Assembly: GCF_947503045.1 (NCBI RefSeq)
Contig: NZ_CANNCF010000001.1
Location: forward strand, 1,240,001-1,304,000
Source: an uncultured Tateyamaria sp.
GTDB taxonomy: Bacteria > Pseudomonadota > Alphaproteobacteria > Rhodobacterales > Rhodobacteraceae
Length of the DNA: 64,000 nt
Direction of reading: 5' to 3'
Shown: one piece after another, positions 9,299 to 17,814 of the stretch
Numbering within the stretch: position 1 is the stretch's first letter
Layout: each line of letters opens with the position of its first letter
Notes under the pieces: generated by a model
Told to the model about the DNA's origin: nothing
The model's input: only the letters and a program-made list of their open reading frames with translations
The model's database searches: none
Translations under genes and position numbers: made by a program

Positions 9299-10822
9299 TT
9301 ACGAGTTCAGTTTCTTCGAAACCAACTCGTTTACCGCTTTTGGATTGGCCTTGCCCCCCGTCGCCTTCATCACCTGACCCACGAACCAACCCGCCAGCTT
9401 GGGATTTTCCCGCGCCTTTTCGACCTGCGCGGGGTTGGCGGCGATGATCTCGTCCACGGCGGCCTCGATCGCGCCGGTGTCTGTGACCTGCTTCATACCG
9501 CGCGCTTCGACCACTTCGGCCGGGTCTCCGCCTTCGGAATAAATGATTTCAAACAGGTCCTTGGCGATCTTACCCGAGATGTCACCCTTGGCGATCAGGT
9601 CCACGATCCCGCCCAATTGCGCAGGGGACACCGGGCTTTCGGTGATGTCGCATTCGTCCTTTTTCAAGCGGCCAAAGAGTTCGTTGATCACCCAGTTCGC
9701 CGCCTGTTTGCCGTCGCGGCCCGTCGCCACGGCCTCAAAATATCCAGCCGTGTCCACGTCTGCTGTCAGCACCGATGCGTCATAATCCGTCAGCCCGTAA
9801 TCGCCCATGAACCGCGCCTTTTTGGCGTCTGGCAGCTCGGGCAGGGACGCGGCGATGTCATCCACCCATGCCTGTTCTATCTCAAGCGGCAGCAAGTCGG
9901 GATCGGGGAAATAGCGGTAGTCGTGTGCTTCCTCTTTCGAGCGCATTGAGCGGGTTTCACCCTTGTCCGGATCATACAGCCGCGTTTCCTGATCCACTTC
10001 GCCGCCGCCCTCAACAATGCCGATCTGGCGGCGCGCCTCGACTTCGATGGCCTGCTGGATAAAGCGCATGGAGTTCATGTTCTTGATCTCGCAGCGCGTG
10101 CCGAGATGCGAAAAGTCCTGTGTTTCCTGATACTTCTCGTACTGCCCGGGCAGACAGATCGACACGTTCACGTCTGCACGCAGGTTGCCGTTCTGCATGT
10201 TGCCGTCGCAGGTGCCGAGATAGCGCAGGATCTGGCGCAGCTTGGTGATGTAGGCCGCCGCCTCTTCGGGGCCGCGGATGTCGGGGCGGGAGACAATCTC
10301 CATCAGCGCCACGCCTGTGCGGTTGAGATCGACAAAGGACATGTTCGGGTCCATGTCGTGAATGGACTTGCCCGCGTCCTGTTCCATGTGAATGCGTTCG
10401 ATCCGCACAAGGCGCTTTTTGCCAAGGTCCGGTCCGGGGCCCATTTCCACCAGCACTTCGCCTTCGCCCACGATGGGGTGGTAGAGCTGGGAAATCTGGT
10501 AGCCCTGCGGCAGGTCGGGATAGAAATAATTCTTGCGGTCAAAGGCCGAAGTCAGGTTGATCGCTGCCTTGAGGCCGAGCCCTGTGCGCACCGCTTGTTC
10601 CACGCAGAATTCGTTGATCACGGGCAACATGCCGGGCATGGCCGCGTCCACAAAGGCGACATTGGAATTGGGCTCCGCCCCGAAGGTCGTCGAGGCCCCG
10701 GAAAACAGTTTCGCATTCGAGCTGATCTGAGCGTGCACCTCCATCCCGATCACCAGTTCCCAATCATGTTTGGCACCGGCAATGGTTTTGACTTTGGGGG
10801 TCTCGTAGGTCAGGTCCAGCAT
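9299..10822 (-). CDS. gatB: Asp/Glu-tRNA amidotransferase subunit GatB
   Basis: Subunit B of the GatCAB amidotransferase, which converts Glu-tRNA(Gln) and often Asp-tRNA(Asn) to the amidated forms. The 507 residues include the GatB catalytic cradle ([60 protein letters not shown]) and a C-terminal YqeY-like helical domain that binds the tRNA elbow. The open frame starts at 10849, but ATG at 10820-10822 ([12 protein letters not shown]) matches the family start. gatA and gatC are not in the window, so the genes are dispersed in this genome. Confidence 0.97.
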   Translation of the reverse strand: MLDLTYETPKVKTIAGAKHDWELVIGMEVHAQISSNAKLFSGASTTFGAEPNSNVAFVDAAMPGMLPVINEFCVEQAVRTGLGLKAAINLTSAFDRKNYFYPDLPQGYQISQLYHPIVGEGEVLVEMGPGPDLGKKRLVRIERIHMEQDAGKSIHDMDPNMSFVDLNRTGVALMEIVSRPDIRGPEEAAAYITKLRQILRYLGTCDGNMQNGNLRADVNVSICLPGQYEKYQETQDFSHLGTRCEIKNMNSMRFIQQAIEVEARRQIGIVEGGGEVDQETRLYDPDKGETRSMRSKEEAHDYRYFPDPDLLPLEIEQAWVDDIAASLPELPDAKKARFMGDYGLTDYDASVLTADVDTAGYFEAVATGRDGKQAANWVINELFGRLKKDECDITESPVSPAQLGGIVDLIAKGDISGKIAKDLFEIIYSEGGDPAEVVEARGMKQVTDTGAIEAAVDEIIAANPAQVEKARENPKLAGWFVGQVMKATGGKANPKAVNELVSKKLNS

Positions 10823-10944
10823 CGCTCGTCTTTCCCGAAAATACAGCACTGATCGGGGAATAGATCAGCCATTTGCGCGCTGCAAGGGGGCGCGACGATT
10901 GCACCTCTTGGCCGGGGCGGCATTTCAGGCAAAATGCCGGGGCC

Positions 10945-11427
10945 ATGGACATTCGCGAAACAACAGCCCCCGCCGACAGCCTGATTGCCCCTTTCCGGGC
11001 GCAAGAGGCGCATCATACCGACTGTTTCGAGGTTGAGTGCGCGTCAGACGTGACGCTGCCCAACTACATCACCGCCTTTTACACGCAGCCGCTGTTTCGC
11101 GCCGAACGGCTGGTGCTGCGCGTGGCCGCGCGCGCGCCATCGACGGATGCGGATGTGGCGGCCCTCGCTGCCGGAACGGCCGACCGCTTTGCGGTCTGGC
11201 GGGTTTCTGAGCGGCGCGAGACCGAAATTTTCCTCACCGACAGAAGCGGGCGCACCTGTTCGTGGCTACAGGTGGGGGCAGGGGTGCTGCGTTTTGGCTC
11301 AGTCGTGGTGCCGGTGCGTGGGCGCAACGGCAAGCTGACGCTGGGCCCCGTGTTTCACAGCCTGCTCGGCGCACACAAGCTTTATTCCCGCGCGCTGCTT
11401 GCGGGGGCCGCGCGGCGGGTTTGCTAG
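10945..11427 (+). CDS. Uncharacterised protein, possibly DUF2867-like
   Basis: A 160-residue soluble protein without signal peptide or membrane span. The order of elements (HTDCFEVE, FYTQPLFRAERLVLRV, a central beta-rich part, and a C-terminal FHSLLGAHKLYSRALLAGA helix) loosely recalls DUF2867 proteins, though this is a weak resemblance. ATG at 10945 is preferred to the longer frame because the upstream part looks untranslated. It is divergent from gatB and ends 7 bp from the convergent peptidase-like gene. Function unknown. Confidence 0.65.
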   Translation: MDIRETTAPADSLIAPFRAQEAHHTDCFEVECASDVTLPNYITAFYTQPLFRAERLVLRVAARAPSTDADVAALAAGTADRFAVWRVSERRETEIFLTDRSGRTCSWLQVGAGVLRFGSVVVPVRGRNGKLTLGPVFHSLLGAHKLYSRALLAGAARRVC

Positions 11428-11434
11428 CTTAGCC

Positions 11435-11902
11435 TTATTTGTAGCAGTGGAATACGTTGGCCTTGGTGATCGGCACGCCGTAATTGGACGTCGATCCCGA
11501 CACCTGTTCGTACAGGATCTTGATCCCGGCCTTTTTCATGATGGCAGAGAGCTTTTTCTTGTCGTCATTGCCAAGGTTCTTGACCGACACGTCCTGCGCC
11601 TTGCCACCCACATGGGGAAAGCCCGGGGATTTGCCCGCCTGGGCGAGGATCGCCTTTTTCCACCAGGCCAGTTGGTCCTTGTCGAGATCACCGCGTTTCT
11701 TCGGCAGTTCCTTGAGTTTGAACTTGGCCAGAAAGCGCGCCTTGATGTTCTTGTAGTTCTTGGCCCGTTTGGGCTGCAGGATGATGTCGAGCTGATCCTG
11801 CCAGGTCCGGTTGCCGGACGTCAGATAGGCCTTGCCCTTGAGTTTCGGATTTTCCTTCTCAAAGGTCGCAATCGCTGCCTGCACGTCACTTTTGATACCC
11901 AT
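11435..11902 (-). CDS. M15-like peptidoglycan peptidase, no signal peptide
   Basis: A 155-residue, Lys-rich basic protein. It carries the arrangement of D-Ala-D-Ala/LD-type M15 metallopeptidases: a SGNRT strand (29-33; compare SGxRT), then PHVGGKAQD with His97 and Asp104 in H-x6-D spacing, and a C-terminal His152 that could be the third zinc ligand. Such enzymes cut peptidoglycan stem peptides. No signal peptide is visible, so if it acts on the wall it must be exported by another route or released by lysis. It lies 15 bp downstream of an exported protein gene on the same strand and is probably co-transcribed with it. The M15 assignment rests on motif spacing only. Confidence 0.62.
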   Translation of the reverse strand: MGIKSDVQAAIATFEKENPKLKGKAYLTSGNRTWQDQLDIILQPKRAKNYKNIKARFLAKFKLKELPKKRGDLDKDQLAWWKKAILAQAGKSPGFPHVGGKAQDVSVKNLGNDDKKKLSAIMKKAGIKILYEQVSGSTSNYGVPITKANVFHCYK

Positions 11903-11917
11903 ACTTACTCTGCTTCC

Positions 11918-12691
11918 TTATCCTAAAACGCCTTGAAATCGGATGAACTGAAAGGTTTCGACGACCTCGCCTGACCGCATGACGTCGACGACGAAGTGGC
12001 GGTAGATATGCTGAGCGATCGTGATCCGCTCCCATTCCGACAGGCGCAGCTGGCCGCCCTCGATCGGGACATGGGCCAGAATGCGGGCATCGTCCAGTGT
12101 GGGGATTGCGCCGATGGGGCTTTGATCAGGATCATACGGGGTGTCAAAAGCGTCCCTGTAGGCGGCGCGGAAGTCTTCGCGATAGGTGGCGACCTCGGCC
12201 ACTTCGGCAGGGCTCATATCCCGGGGTTTTCCGGCTTGCGCGAGGTCCACCGGCCCCGCAATGGCCCCGGTCCAGCCCAGGACTGCGCCTGCTGCGATGC
12301 CGCTGCCGGCGCGGTAAAGGCCGAGGTGATCTGGAACGTCGCAATTGTCCGGCATGCCGCGGTCAAAGACGTCCAGACCGGACGTCGTGATCGGTTCACC
12401 CGCGCGCCCGCAGCGCCCAGACTCCGAAGGTGCGTTTTCTGCAGCCGCAGGATGCACGCCGCGCGCAATGCGGTCGAGATGGGCCGGGGTGGACGTGGCC
12501 CCTTCGCTCAGCGGCACAAGTGTCAACGTGTCGGGCCAAGACGTCTGATCCGCGTCTGGCGCCATGAGATAGATCGCGCCCGAAGGGTAGGCTTGCCCCA
12601 GCATGGGCGTCTGGGCCAAAGCGGCCAATGGAGCGAGACAGGTGGCGAGGCTCAGGGCAAACAGGCCGCACTGGAGATCAAACAAACGCAT
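11918..12691 (-). CDS. Exported (periplasmic) protein of unknown function
   Basis: A 257-residue protein with a clear Sec signal peptide (MRLFDLQCGLFALSLATCLA, cleavage after AALAQ or close to it) and a soluble mature part with four or so cysteines (including GRCGRAG and DNCDVP), suggesting disulphides in the periplasm. The mature C-terminal half contains helical stretches and ends FQFIRFQGVLG. The open frame extends to 12787, but ATG at 12689-12691 opens directly on the signal peptide. It is the upstream partner of the M15-like gene. No family was recognised. Confidence 0.7.
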   Translation of the reverse strand: MRLFDLQCGLFALSLATCLAPLAALAQTPMLGQAYPSGAIYLMAPDADQTSWPDTLTLVPLSEGATSTPAHLDRIARGVHPAAAENAPSESGRCGRAGEPITTSGLDVFDRGMPDNCDVPDHLGLYRAGSGIAAGAVLGWTGAIAGPVDLAQAGKPRDMSPAEVAEVATYREDFRAAYRDAFDTPYDPDQSPIGAIPTLDDARILAHVPIEGGQLRLSEWERITIAQHIYRHFVVDVMRSGEVVETFQFIRFQGVLG

Positions 12692-12814
12692 ACAGGATTC
12701 CCCGACTTGGACCTCAACCCTAGATCGAGTTTTGTGTACCTGCAACGGCTTACAGCGCAGTTTGTTCGATAATCGGGGTCGATGCACGGCGCGGCGCTCA
12801 GATGATTGCAGAGG

Positions 12815-14110
12815 TCAGCTTGCACGCGTCTCAAAGCCGTGTTTGGTGAACAGCACTTCGTAACCGGCGGCCAGTTCGTTGCGGAACAGGGTGCGCAGGA
12901 AGTGCATCGCGTCCGAATGGCCCGAGGCGGCAAAGCGGTCGGGGCAGCGCACCCGCAGCGCATTGTCAAAGCCGCGCGCGGCATGGGCCCACAGCATCGG
13001 GTGCAGTTCGGTCAAGTGGTCGCGCACAATCCAGTCTGCAGCCTGTCCGATCTGGGCGCGGGTATAGTCGGCCTCGTCATTGCCGGTCTGGGTCGCGCCC
13101 ATCGTGTTGGCGCAATAGGCCAACAGCAGGTTCACGGTGTGCTGATCGTTGCTGTTGCGCAGGATGTCGCGCAGCCCGTCCAGAAAGAATTCAAGGTCGA
13201 CCTGCGCACAGGCCGTGGTGTCGCTGGAAATGGCGTCGAACATGGTCCAAGCATATCCGCCCGCGCCCCAGATATCATGGGTGCGCCCGGCGGTGCGGCG
13301 CGCCTCAAGCTCGAGCTGTTCATGGCTGCCGTTCCAGCGTGGCAGCATCTGCGCGCCAAACGCGCGGTAACAGCGGGCATTTCTGGGGTCGAGGTCGATC
13401 CACGTCTCGAACCGGCGGGCCACTTTGCGGGTTGGTTCGGTCCGCCCGGCGCAAAGCGCACAGTGCGCCGCTGCGATCAGAGGCGAATCGAGCGCGGCGG
13501 CGTCAAAATCCGACAGGATGCTGGCCGCGCGGTCGAAATGCGCAGAAAACGCTTCGAGATTGCGGGCGGGCACTTCGATTTTCCACGCCGTGCCGCGCCA
13601 GGCCCAGCCCAGATCGACATGGGCCAGTGCGACGATGGCCGCAAGCACCGGGTTTTCGGGATGTTCGGAAAGCACATGTTCCAGCGCCTCGATCCCGGCC
13701 ATCAGGGGGGCGTCATGGGCAGGGCGCCCGTTCATCAAGGCGTGTTCGGCCGCACTCACCACATCGCTGCGCGCGCCAAAGGCCAGGATTTCGGCCACAG
13801 GCATGCCGCCGGGCGTCTTGACCCGGTTTGCGTCCGCCGTGGCGATTTCATCGGTCAGTTTTTCCCAGTCCTCGAGGCGGGCCAGTTTCTGGCCGCGCAC
13901 CTGATGTACATCGCGCGCGCGTTCCTCGGCGGTCGGGTCGGGGCAGGGGATGGTCAACCCGCTTTTGGCCCGCGTGGGCGCTGGCAGCGGCATGGGTTTG
14001 GGGGCGTGCACAGGCTGCATCACCCCATCATGGGCCATCTGCATCCGGTGTGTTTTGAGTTTGCCTCGAAAATGCGCGATCGGCGCAAAAATGAGTTCTG
14101 CGATGGCCAT
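12815..14110 (-). CDS. Helical repeat (TPR-like) protein, uncharacterised
   Basis: A 431-residue cytoplasmic protein rich in Ala, Leu and Trp. Repeated helical segments (for example EALEHVLSEHPENPVLAAIV and RFETWIDLDPRNARCYRAFG) resemble tetratricopeptide repeats. The N-terminal 80 residues are Pro/Lys-rich. ATG at 14108-14110 (MAIAELIFAP) has a GGAAGT site, and the longer frame to 14161 is less likely. It stands alone with about 230 bp upstream before the divergent transglycosylase gene. I cannot assign a role beyond a likely protein-protein scaffold. Confidence 0.65.
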   Translation of the reverse strand: MAIAELIFAPIAHFRGKLKTHRMQMAHDGVMQPVHAPKPMPLPAPTRAKSGLTIPCPDPTAEERARDVHQVRGQKLARLEDWEKLTDEIATADANRVKTPGGMPVAEILAFGARSDVVSAAEHALMNGRPAHDAPLMAGIEALEHVLSEHPENPVLAAIVALAHVDLGWAWRGTAWKIEVPARNLEAFSAHFDRAASILSDFDAAALDSPLIAAAHCALCAGRTEPTRKVARRFETWIDLDPRNARCYRAFGAQMLPRWNGSHEQLELEARRTAGRTHDIWGAGGYAWTMFDAISSDTTACAQVDLEFFLDGLRDILRNSNDQHTVNLLLAYCANTMGATQTGNDEADYTRAQIGQAADWIVRDHLTELHPMLWAHAARGFDNALRVRCPDRFAASGHSDAMHFLRTLFRNELAAGYEVLFTKHGFETRAS

Positions 14111-14337
14111 GTGTACTTCCCGACTGGTTACTGCACATGAGATGCCATCAGATTGGGTCACAATCGGGGCGCGGAATGGACATGTTCACGCAGCTTTGAT
14201 GAACTTTTGCATCAACTCAGCGGCCTATTGAGACAATCCCGCCCCAATCGGTGGATTGTTGCCCATGTCGGGCGAATAGGGGGTCGAAAACGCTCTTTTC
14301 TGGACAGGGGACAGGGCGCGCACTCATACTGCGCCCC

Positions 14338-15075
14338 ATGTTTTGGAATGGACCCTTTTTGATGGCCTGTGCGGCGGCAGGCGCCCTGATCCTGACCGGC
14401 GGTGCCCGGGCCGAGACCGGGTCTGTGCCCGTACCTGTCCCAGAGATACAATCTGACGTAGAAACAATAACTTCCGCGCCGAATGCGGCGCTGGCGGCCG
14501 TGCGTCCCCGCCTGCGCGAACGCGATGTACCCGCCACCCGCTGGACCCATCAGCCCGGTCACATGGTCTGGAACCGCGCCGCACTGAGTGCGCTCAAGAC
14601 CCATGGCCGCGCGCTGGTTCAGACCGTCCCTGCGGATATCGACACGTGGTGCCCGCACTACCCAAAAGCAACCGATGCGCAGCGCCGCGCCTTTTGGCTG
14701 GGGTTCATGTCGGCTCTTGCGAAATATGAAAGCACTTACAAGCCGCGCGCGGTTGGTGGCGGCGGGCGCTGGTACGGGTTGCTGCAGATCCTGCCCGCGA
14801 CGGCGCGCGGGTATAAGTGTAATGTAGGCACCGGGGCTGCGCTCAAGAACGGGGCGGCCAATCTCAGCTGTGCGGTGCGCATCATGGCCGAAACGGTGCC
14901 CCGCGATGGGGTAATCTATGCCCCCGGCGGGCGCGGCGTGGCGGCGGACTGGGGCCCGATGCGGGCGCGGGCCAAACGCGCCGATATGGCCGGGTGGCTC
15001 AAGCGTCAACGCTATTGCATGCCTGTGTCCGCGACCCGCCCCGCCCTGCGGCCTGTACGCGTGGCCTCTGACTGA
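14338..15075 (+). CDS. Lytic transglycosylase (SLT fold), exported
   Basis: A 245-residue exported enzyme that cleaves the MurNAc-GlcNAc bond of peptidoglycan with 1,6-anhydro product formation. The signal peptide is MFWNGPFLMACAAAGALILT, cleaved near GGARA. The SLT domain is in the second half: the catalytic Glu131 lies in AKYESTYKPRAVG, followed by WYGLLQILPATARGY. Two cysteines flank the C-terminal part. No repeats or wall-binding domain are visible. The start at 14338 is chosen because it begins at the signal peptide; the ribosome-binding site is poor. It is convergent with the lipoprotein hydrolase gene. Confidence 0.85.
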   Translation: MFWNGPFLMACAAAGALILTGGARAETGSVPVPVPEIQSDVETITSAPNAALAAVRPRLRERDVPATRWTHQPGHMVWNRAALSALKTHGRALVQTVPADIDTWCPHYPKATDAQRRAFWLGFMSALAKYESTYKPRAVGGGGRWYGLLQILPATARGYKCNVGTGAALKNGAANLSCAVRIMAETVPRDGVIYAPGGRGVAADWGPMRARAKRADMAGWLKRQRYCMPVSATRPALRPVRVASD

Positions 15076-15138
15076 AAGGCGCGCCTGACGGCGCACGCGA
15101 TGCTTTGCCCCCGCCTCCGGCAGGTGCGTTTTGGCGCC

Positions 15139-16029
15139 TCAGGGCGATCTGATTTCCGCAATGATCCGGTCCCAGACTTGCGGATAGGTCAGCAGCAAGA
15201 GGTGTCCATTCTTTGCAATCAGGTGCAGTTTGGCGCCCGGCAGCGTGTCGACAAAGCGCGCCGTGATCCGGGGTGGAAAGACCGGATCGACAGCCCCGTG
15301 ATAAAAGTCGAGCTGCGCCCCGCTGAGCCGTTCGGGGTTTTTGTTTCGCCATTGCCTGAGCGCGCGGGTGTGCCGCCGCCCAAGCCCGCGACTGGGCAGT
15401 GTGATCCGGTCGTCATTGGCCGCCACCAGCGCATCCGCGGCCTGTGCCACTTGCGGGTCGGTTTCGGCACCCGGCCCATAGGCGAGCCTGCGGTAGTATT
15501 CGAGCCAGACCACGCGCGGTTTGAGGCTGCCTGCACGCGCCGCCGCTGCGACCGTGCCCGCAGCCCCGCGCACCCCCGCCAGCACCGGTTGCGGCGCGGG
15601 CAAGGCGGTCGAGATGGCGTGCAGATGCACTTTGGTGTTCGGGCTGGTCTGGCGGATCACCTTGGCCGCCTCGATCGCGATCACGGCCCCGGTCGAGTGT
15701 CCGACAAGGTCGATGCGCACGAGGCCGTTTTCCTGCACCAGCCGTGCGATGCGCTGGGCGGCGCGGTCGATATCCACCCATTCCTCTTCGGGCCGGCCGT
15801 CATAGCCGGGCAGGCGGTAATAGGCGACGGCACGGTTGCGGCTGGCCACCGCATCAAGCGGGAACAGCACCCGGATCGAGGTCAGCGCGCCGGGGATGGC
15901 GACAACCGCACTGTTCGCTCCCTCCATGGCGGTCGCGTCAAACTGCAAAGGGTCAGGGCCGCCCCGCTGTTCCGGCACGGCACAGGCGCTGATCAGGAAC
16001 GCCATGAGCAAAAGGGCCGCGACCCTCAT
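15139..16029 (-). CDS. Alpha/beta hydrolase lipoprotein
   Basis: A 296-residue esterase/lipase-fold protein. The N-terminus is a lipoprotein signal with lipobox LISAC (Cys16), so it is probably membrane-anchored and periplasmic. The nucleophile elbow GHSTG has Ser112, an Asp follows in GAVDPVFPP, and a His in the C-terminal KNGHLLLL motif completes a plausible triad. Substrate unknown. Its start overlaps the stop of the upstream PH-like gene by four bases (ATGA), so the two are coupled. Confidence 0.83.
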   Translation of the reverse strand: MRVAALLLMAFLISACAVPEQRGGPDPLQFDATAMEGANSAVVAIPGALTSIRVLFPLDAVASRNRAVAYYRLPGYDGRPEEEWVDIDRAAQRIARLVQENGLVRIDLVGHSTGAVIAIEAAKVIRQTSPNTKVHLHAISTALPAPQPVLAGVRGAAGTVAAAARAGSLKPRVVWLEYYRRLAYGPGAETDPQVAQAADALVAANDDRITLPSRGLGRRHTRALRQWRNKNPERLSGAQLDFYHGAVDPVFPPRITARFVDTLPGAKLHLIAKNGHLLLLTYPQVWDRIIAEIRSP

Positions 16030-16457
16030 CCCAGCAGCGAAAAGTGATGGCGTTCGACCTTGATCCCGCGCTCGCTCAGCTCTTTTTCGAACGTCTCGGA
16101 TTCAGGTGTGCATTCCAGCGGCAGGCGCACTTTGCGCCCGGTGACCAGCACAGCGCTTGAACGCACGGAAAAATCGAGCCGCGTGTCGAGCCGCATGTGG
16201 CTGATCTGGTTCCACGCGATCTGCCCTGTCCGCCGCCCGGCAAACCAGCTGAGCCCGTCGGGACCCAGCGCAACCCCTGACCGACGCCCCGCAATCAGAT
16301 CATAGAGGGCAGGGGCGGTGCACAGACCAATCAGCCCGGCGATCCAAAGCGAGGCATCGAGAAACAGAACAGCCGCAAGGATCGCGGCCCAGACCAGCAG
16401 CACCGCCACCAGTGTCTTGCGGTTGCGCCCGCTGGTCTCGTAGGCGTAAGGCGTCAT
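16026..16457 (-). CDS. Small membrane protein with PH-like C-terminal domain
   Basis: A 143-residue protein with two transmembrane helices (about 16-34 and 36-52), followed by a beta-rich segment (GVALGPDGLSWFAGRRTGQI, WNQISHMRL) like the bacterial PH domain found after short membrane hairpins. The start follows the SDR gene closely on the same strand, and its end overlaps the lipoprotein hydrolase. Function unknown; the domain suggestion is a pattern match only. Confidence 0.68.
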   Translation of the reverse strand: MTPYAYETSGRNRKTLVAVLLVWAAILAAVLFLDASLWIAGLIGLCTAPALYDLIAGRRSGVALGPDGLSWFAGRRTGQIAWNQISHMRLDTRLDFSVRSSAVLVTGRKVRLPLECTPESETFEKELSERGIKVERHHFSLLG

Positions 16458-16464
16458 GCGGGCC

Positions 16465-17208
16465 TCAGCGCCCGCCCGTCACATCCAAAGTCGAGCCCGT
16501 GACATAGCTCGCCTCGGGTGAGGCCAGCCAGAGAATGGCGCGCGCAACCTCTTCGGCGGAACCTTCACGCTTCATCGGGACCATATGGGCGAGGCGCTGG
16601 GCGCGCCCGGGCTCGCCCCCTTTGGCGTGCAGTTCGGTGTCGATCAGGCCAGGGCGGATGGACATGACGCGGATATTGTCGCCCGCCACCTCGTCCGACA
16701 GCCCCTTGGTGAAACAGTCGATGGCGGCCTTGGAGGCGGCGTAGTCGACATATTGATTGCCTGACCCCAGACGTGCGGCGGCGGACGAGATGTTGACGAT
16801 CGCCCCCCCTGTGCCTTGCGCCTGCATGCGGATCACGGCCTCTTTCGCGATCAGCATCGCGCCGATCACGTTCACATTCATCATCCGCGTCAGGCGGGCG
16901 TGGTCGATGTCGGTCAGCTTTGCCGTCTGATCCACGATCCCTGCATTGTTGATCAGCACGTCGATCCGGCCAAAGCTGTCATCGACTGCCTTGTAGATCG
17001 CCGCGATATCGTCGGGCTCAGCCACGTCCCCCTGGGCCAGCACAACCCGCGCGCCCTGCGACTCTAGGTCTACCTTGACCGCCTCGGCGGCGGCGGTGTT
17101 GCTGCGATAGTTCAGGACAAAGTCGTAACTGCCCGCAGACAGGCGTGCGCAGGCGGCGCCGATTCCGGCAGAGGCACCTGTGATCAGGCAAATGGGGCGT
17201 TGGGTCAT
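16465..17208 (-). CDS. Short-chain dehydrogenase/reductase
   Basis: A 247-residue classical SDR. The cofactor motif TGASAGIG is at the N-terminus, NNAG follows in LINNAGIVDQ, the catalytic Ser lies in NISSAAARLG, and YVDYAASKAA supplies the Tyr-x3-Lys pair. The RSN segment after the second strand suggests NADP(H). The C-terminal ITGSTLDVTGGR-type ending is typical of FabG-like enzymes acting on sugar or acyl substrates. It probably starts a three-gene unit with the PH-like and lipoprotein genes, although spacing of 7 bp is the only evidence. Confidence 0.9.
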   Translation of the reverse strand: MTQRPICLITGASAGIGAACARLSAGSYDFVLNYRSNTAAAEAVKVDLESQGARVVLAQGDVAEPDDIAAIYKAVDDSFGRIDVLINNAGIVDQTAKLTDIDHARLTRMMNVNVIGAMLIAKEAVIRMQAQGTGGAIVNISSAAARLGSGNQYVDYAASKAAIDCFTKGLSDEVAGDNIRVMSIRPGLIDTELHAKGGEPGRAQRLAHMVPMKREGSAEEVARAILWLASPEASYVTGSTLDVTGGR

Positions 17209-17231
17209 GTGGGCGGGCCTTCTTTTGTCGC

Positions 17232-17729
17232 TTAGTGATGTGTTTGGGGGGTGGTGTAGATGTGATAGCCGTCCAGATCCGCTTTGCCCACCTGCGCACC
17301 GGCTGCACGCAGAGTCGCGTAGCCAAGGGTCAGGTGGAACTGTGCATTGGGCAGGCCGAACAGCAGGGCATAGTCCTGGCCGTTCTGGGTCAGCGTTGCC
17401 TCGCCCGCGATATGGGTGATCTCGCGGTGGACGGCATCGTCGAAATCGTGCCGGGATATGGTGTCGAGCATGAATGTCATGTCCTCAGCCAGTGCCACGA
17501 TCAGCCCGGCATCATTGTCAAAGGGCAGTTCAGGCACATCCCGCCCGAGCAGCGGCAGCACCGTGCGCGCCACAAAGCCAAGCGCGCAGCAGAAATGTTC
17601 GCCCCCCGTGAACCCGTCCTTGGCCAGCCGGGCAGAGAGGGGTCCTGCATCCTCAAGCCGGTCGATCAGGCGCGGAACGGCCTTGGAGAGCCGTTTCAGG
17701 GGCGGGACGGTGGCGTCATAGAGGTCCAT
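17232..17729 (-). CDS. DUF1993 family protein
   Basis: A 165-residue helical protein. The C-terminal FHLTLGYATLRAAGAQVGKADLDGYHIY stretch and the internal His residues match the DUF1993 family, which is related to DinB-type four-helix bundles with possible metal binding. No biochemical role is established. It lies between the pepN-like gene and the SDR, with 23 bp to the SDR start on the same strand. Confidence 0.82.
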   Translation of the reverse strand: MDLYDATVPPLKRLSKAVPRLIDRLEDAGPLSARLAKDGFTGGEHFCCALGFVARTVLPLLGRDVPELPFDNDAGLIVALAEDMTFMLDTISRHDFDDAVHREITHIAGEATLTQNGQDYALLFGLPNAQFHLTLGYATLRAAGAQVGKADLDGYHIYTTPQTHH

Positions 17730-17814
17730 GGTGCGGCCTTTGGCGAGTGTCGGAGCAGGGGCTTATGCTCCGATGCGGTTTGTCTGGTGAAATGATGCCC
17801 GGATCGGGCGCGGG

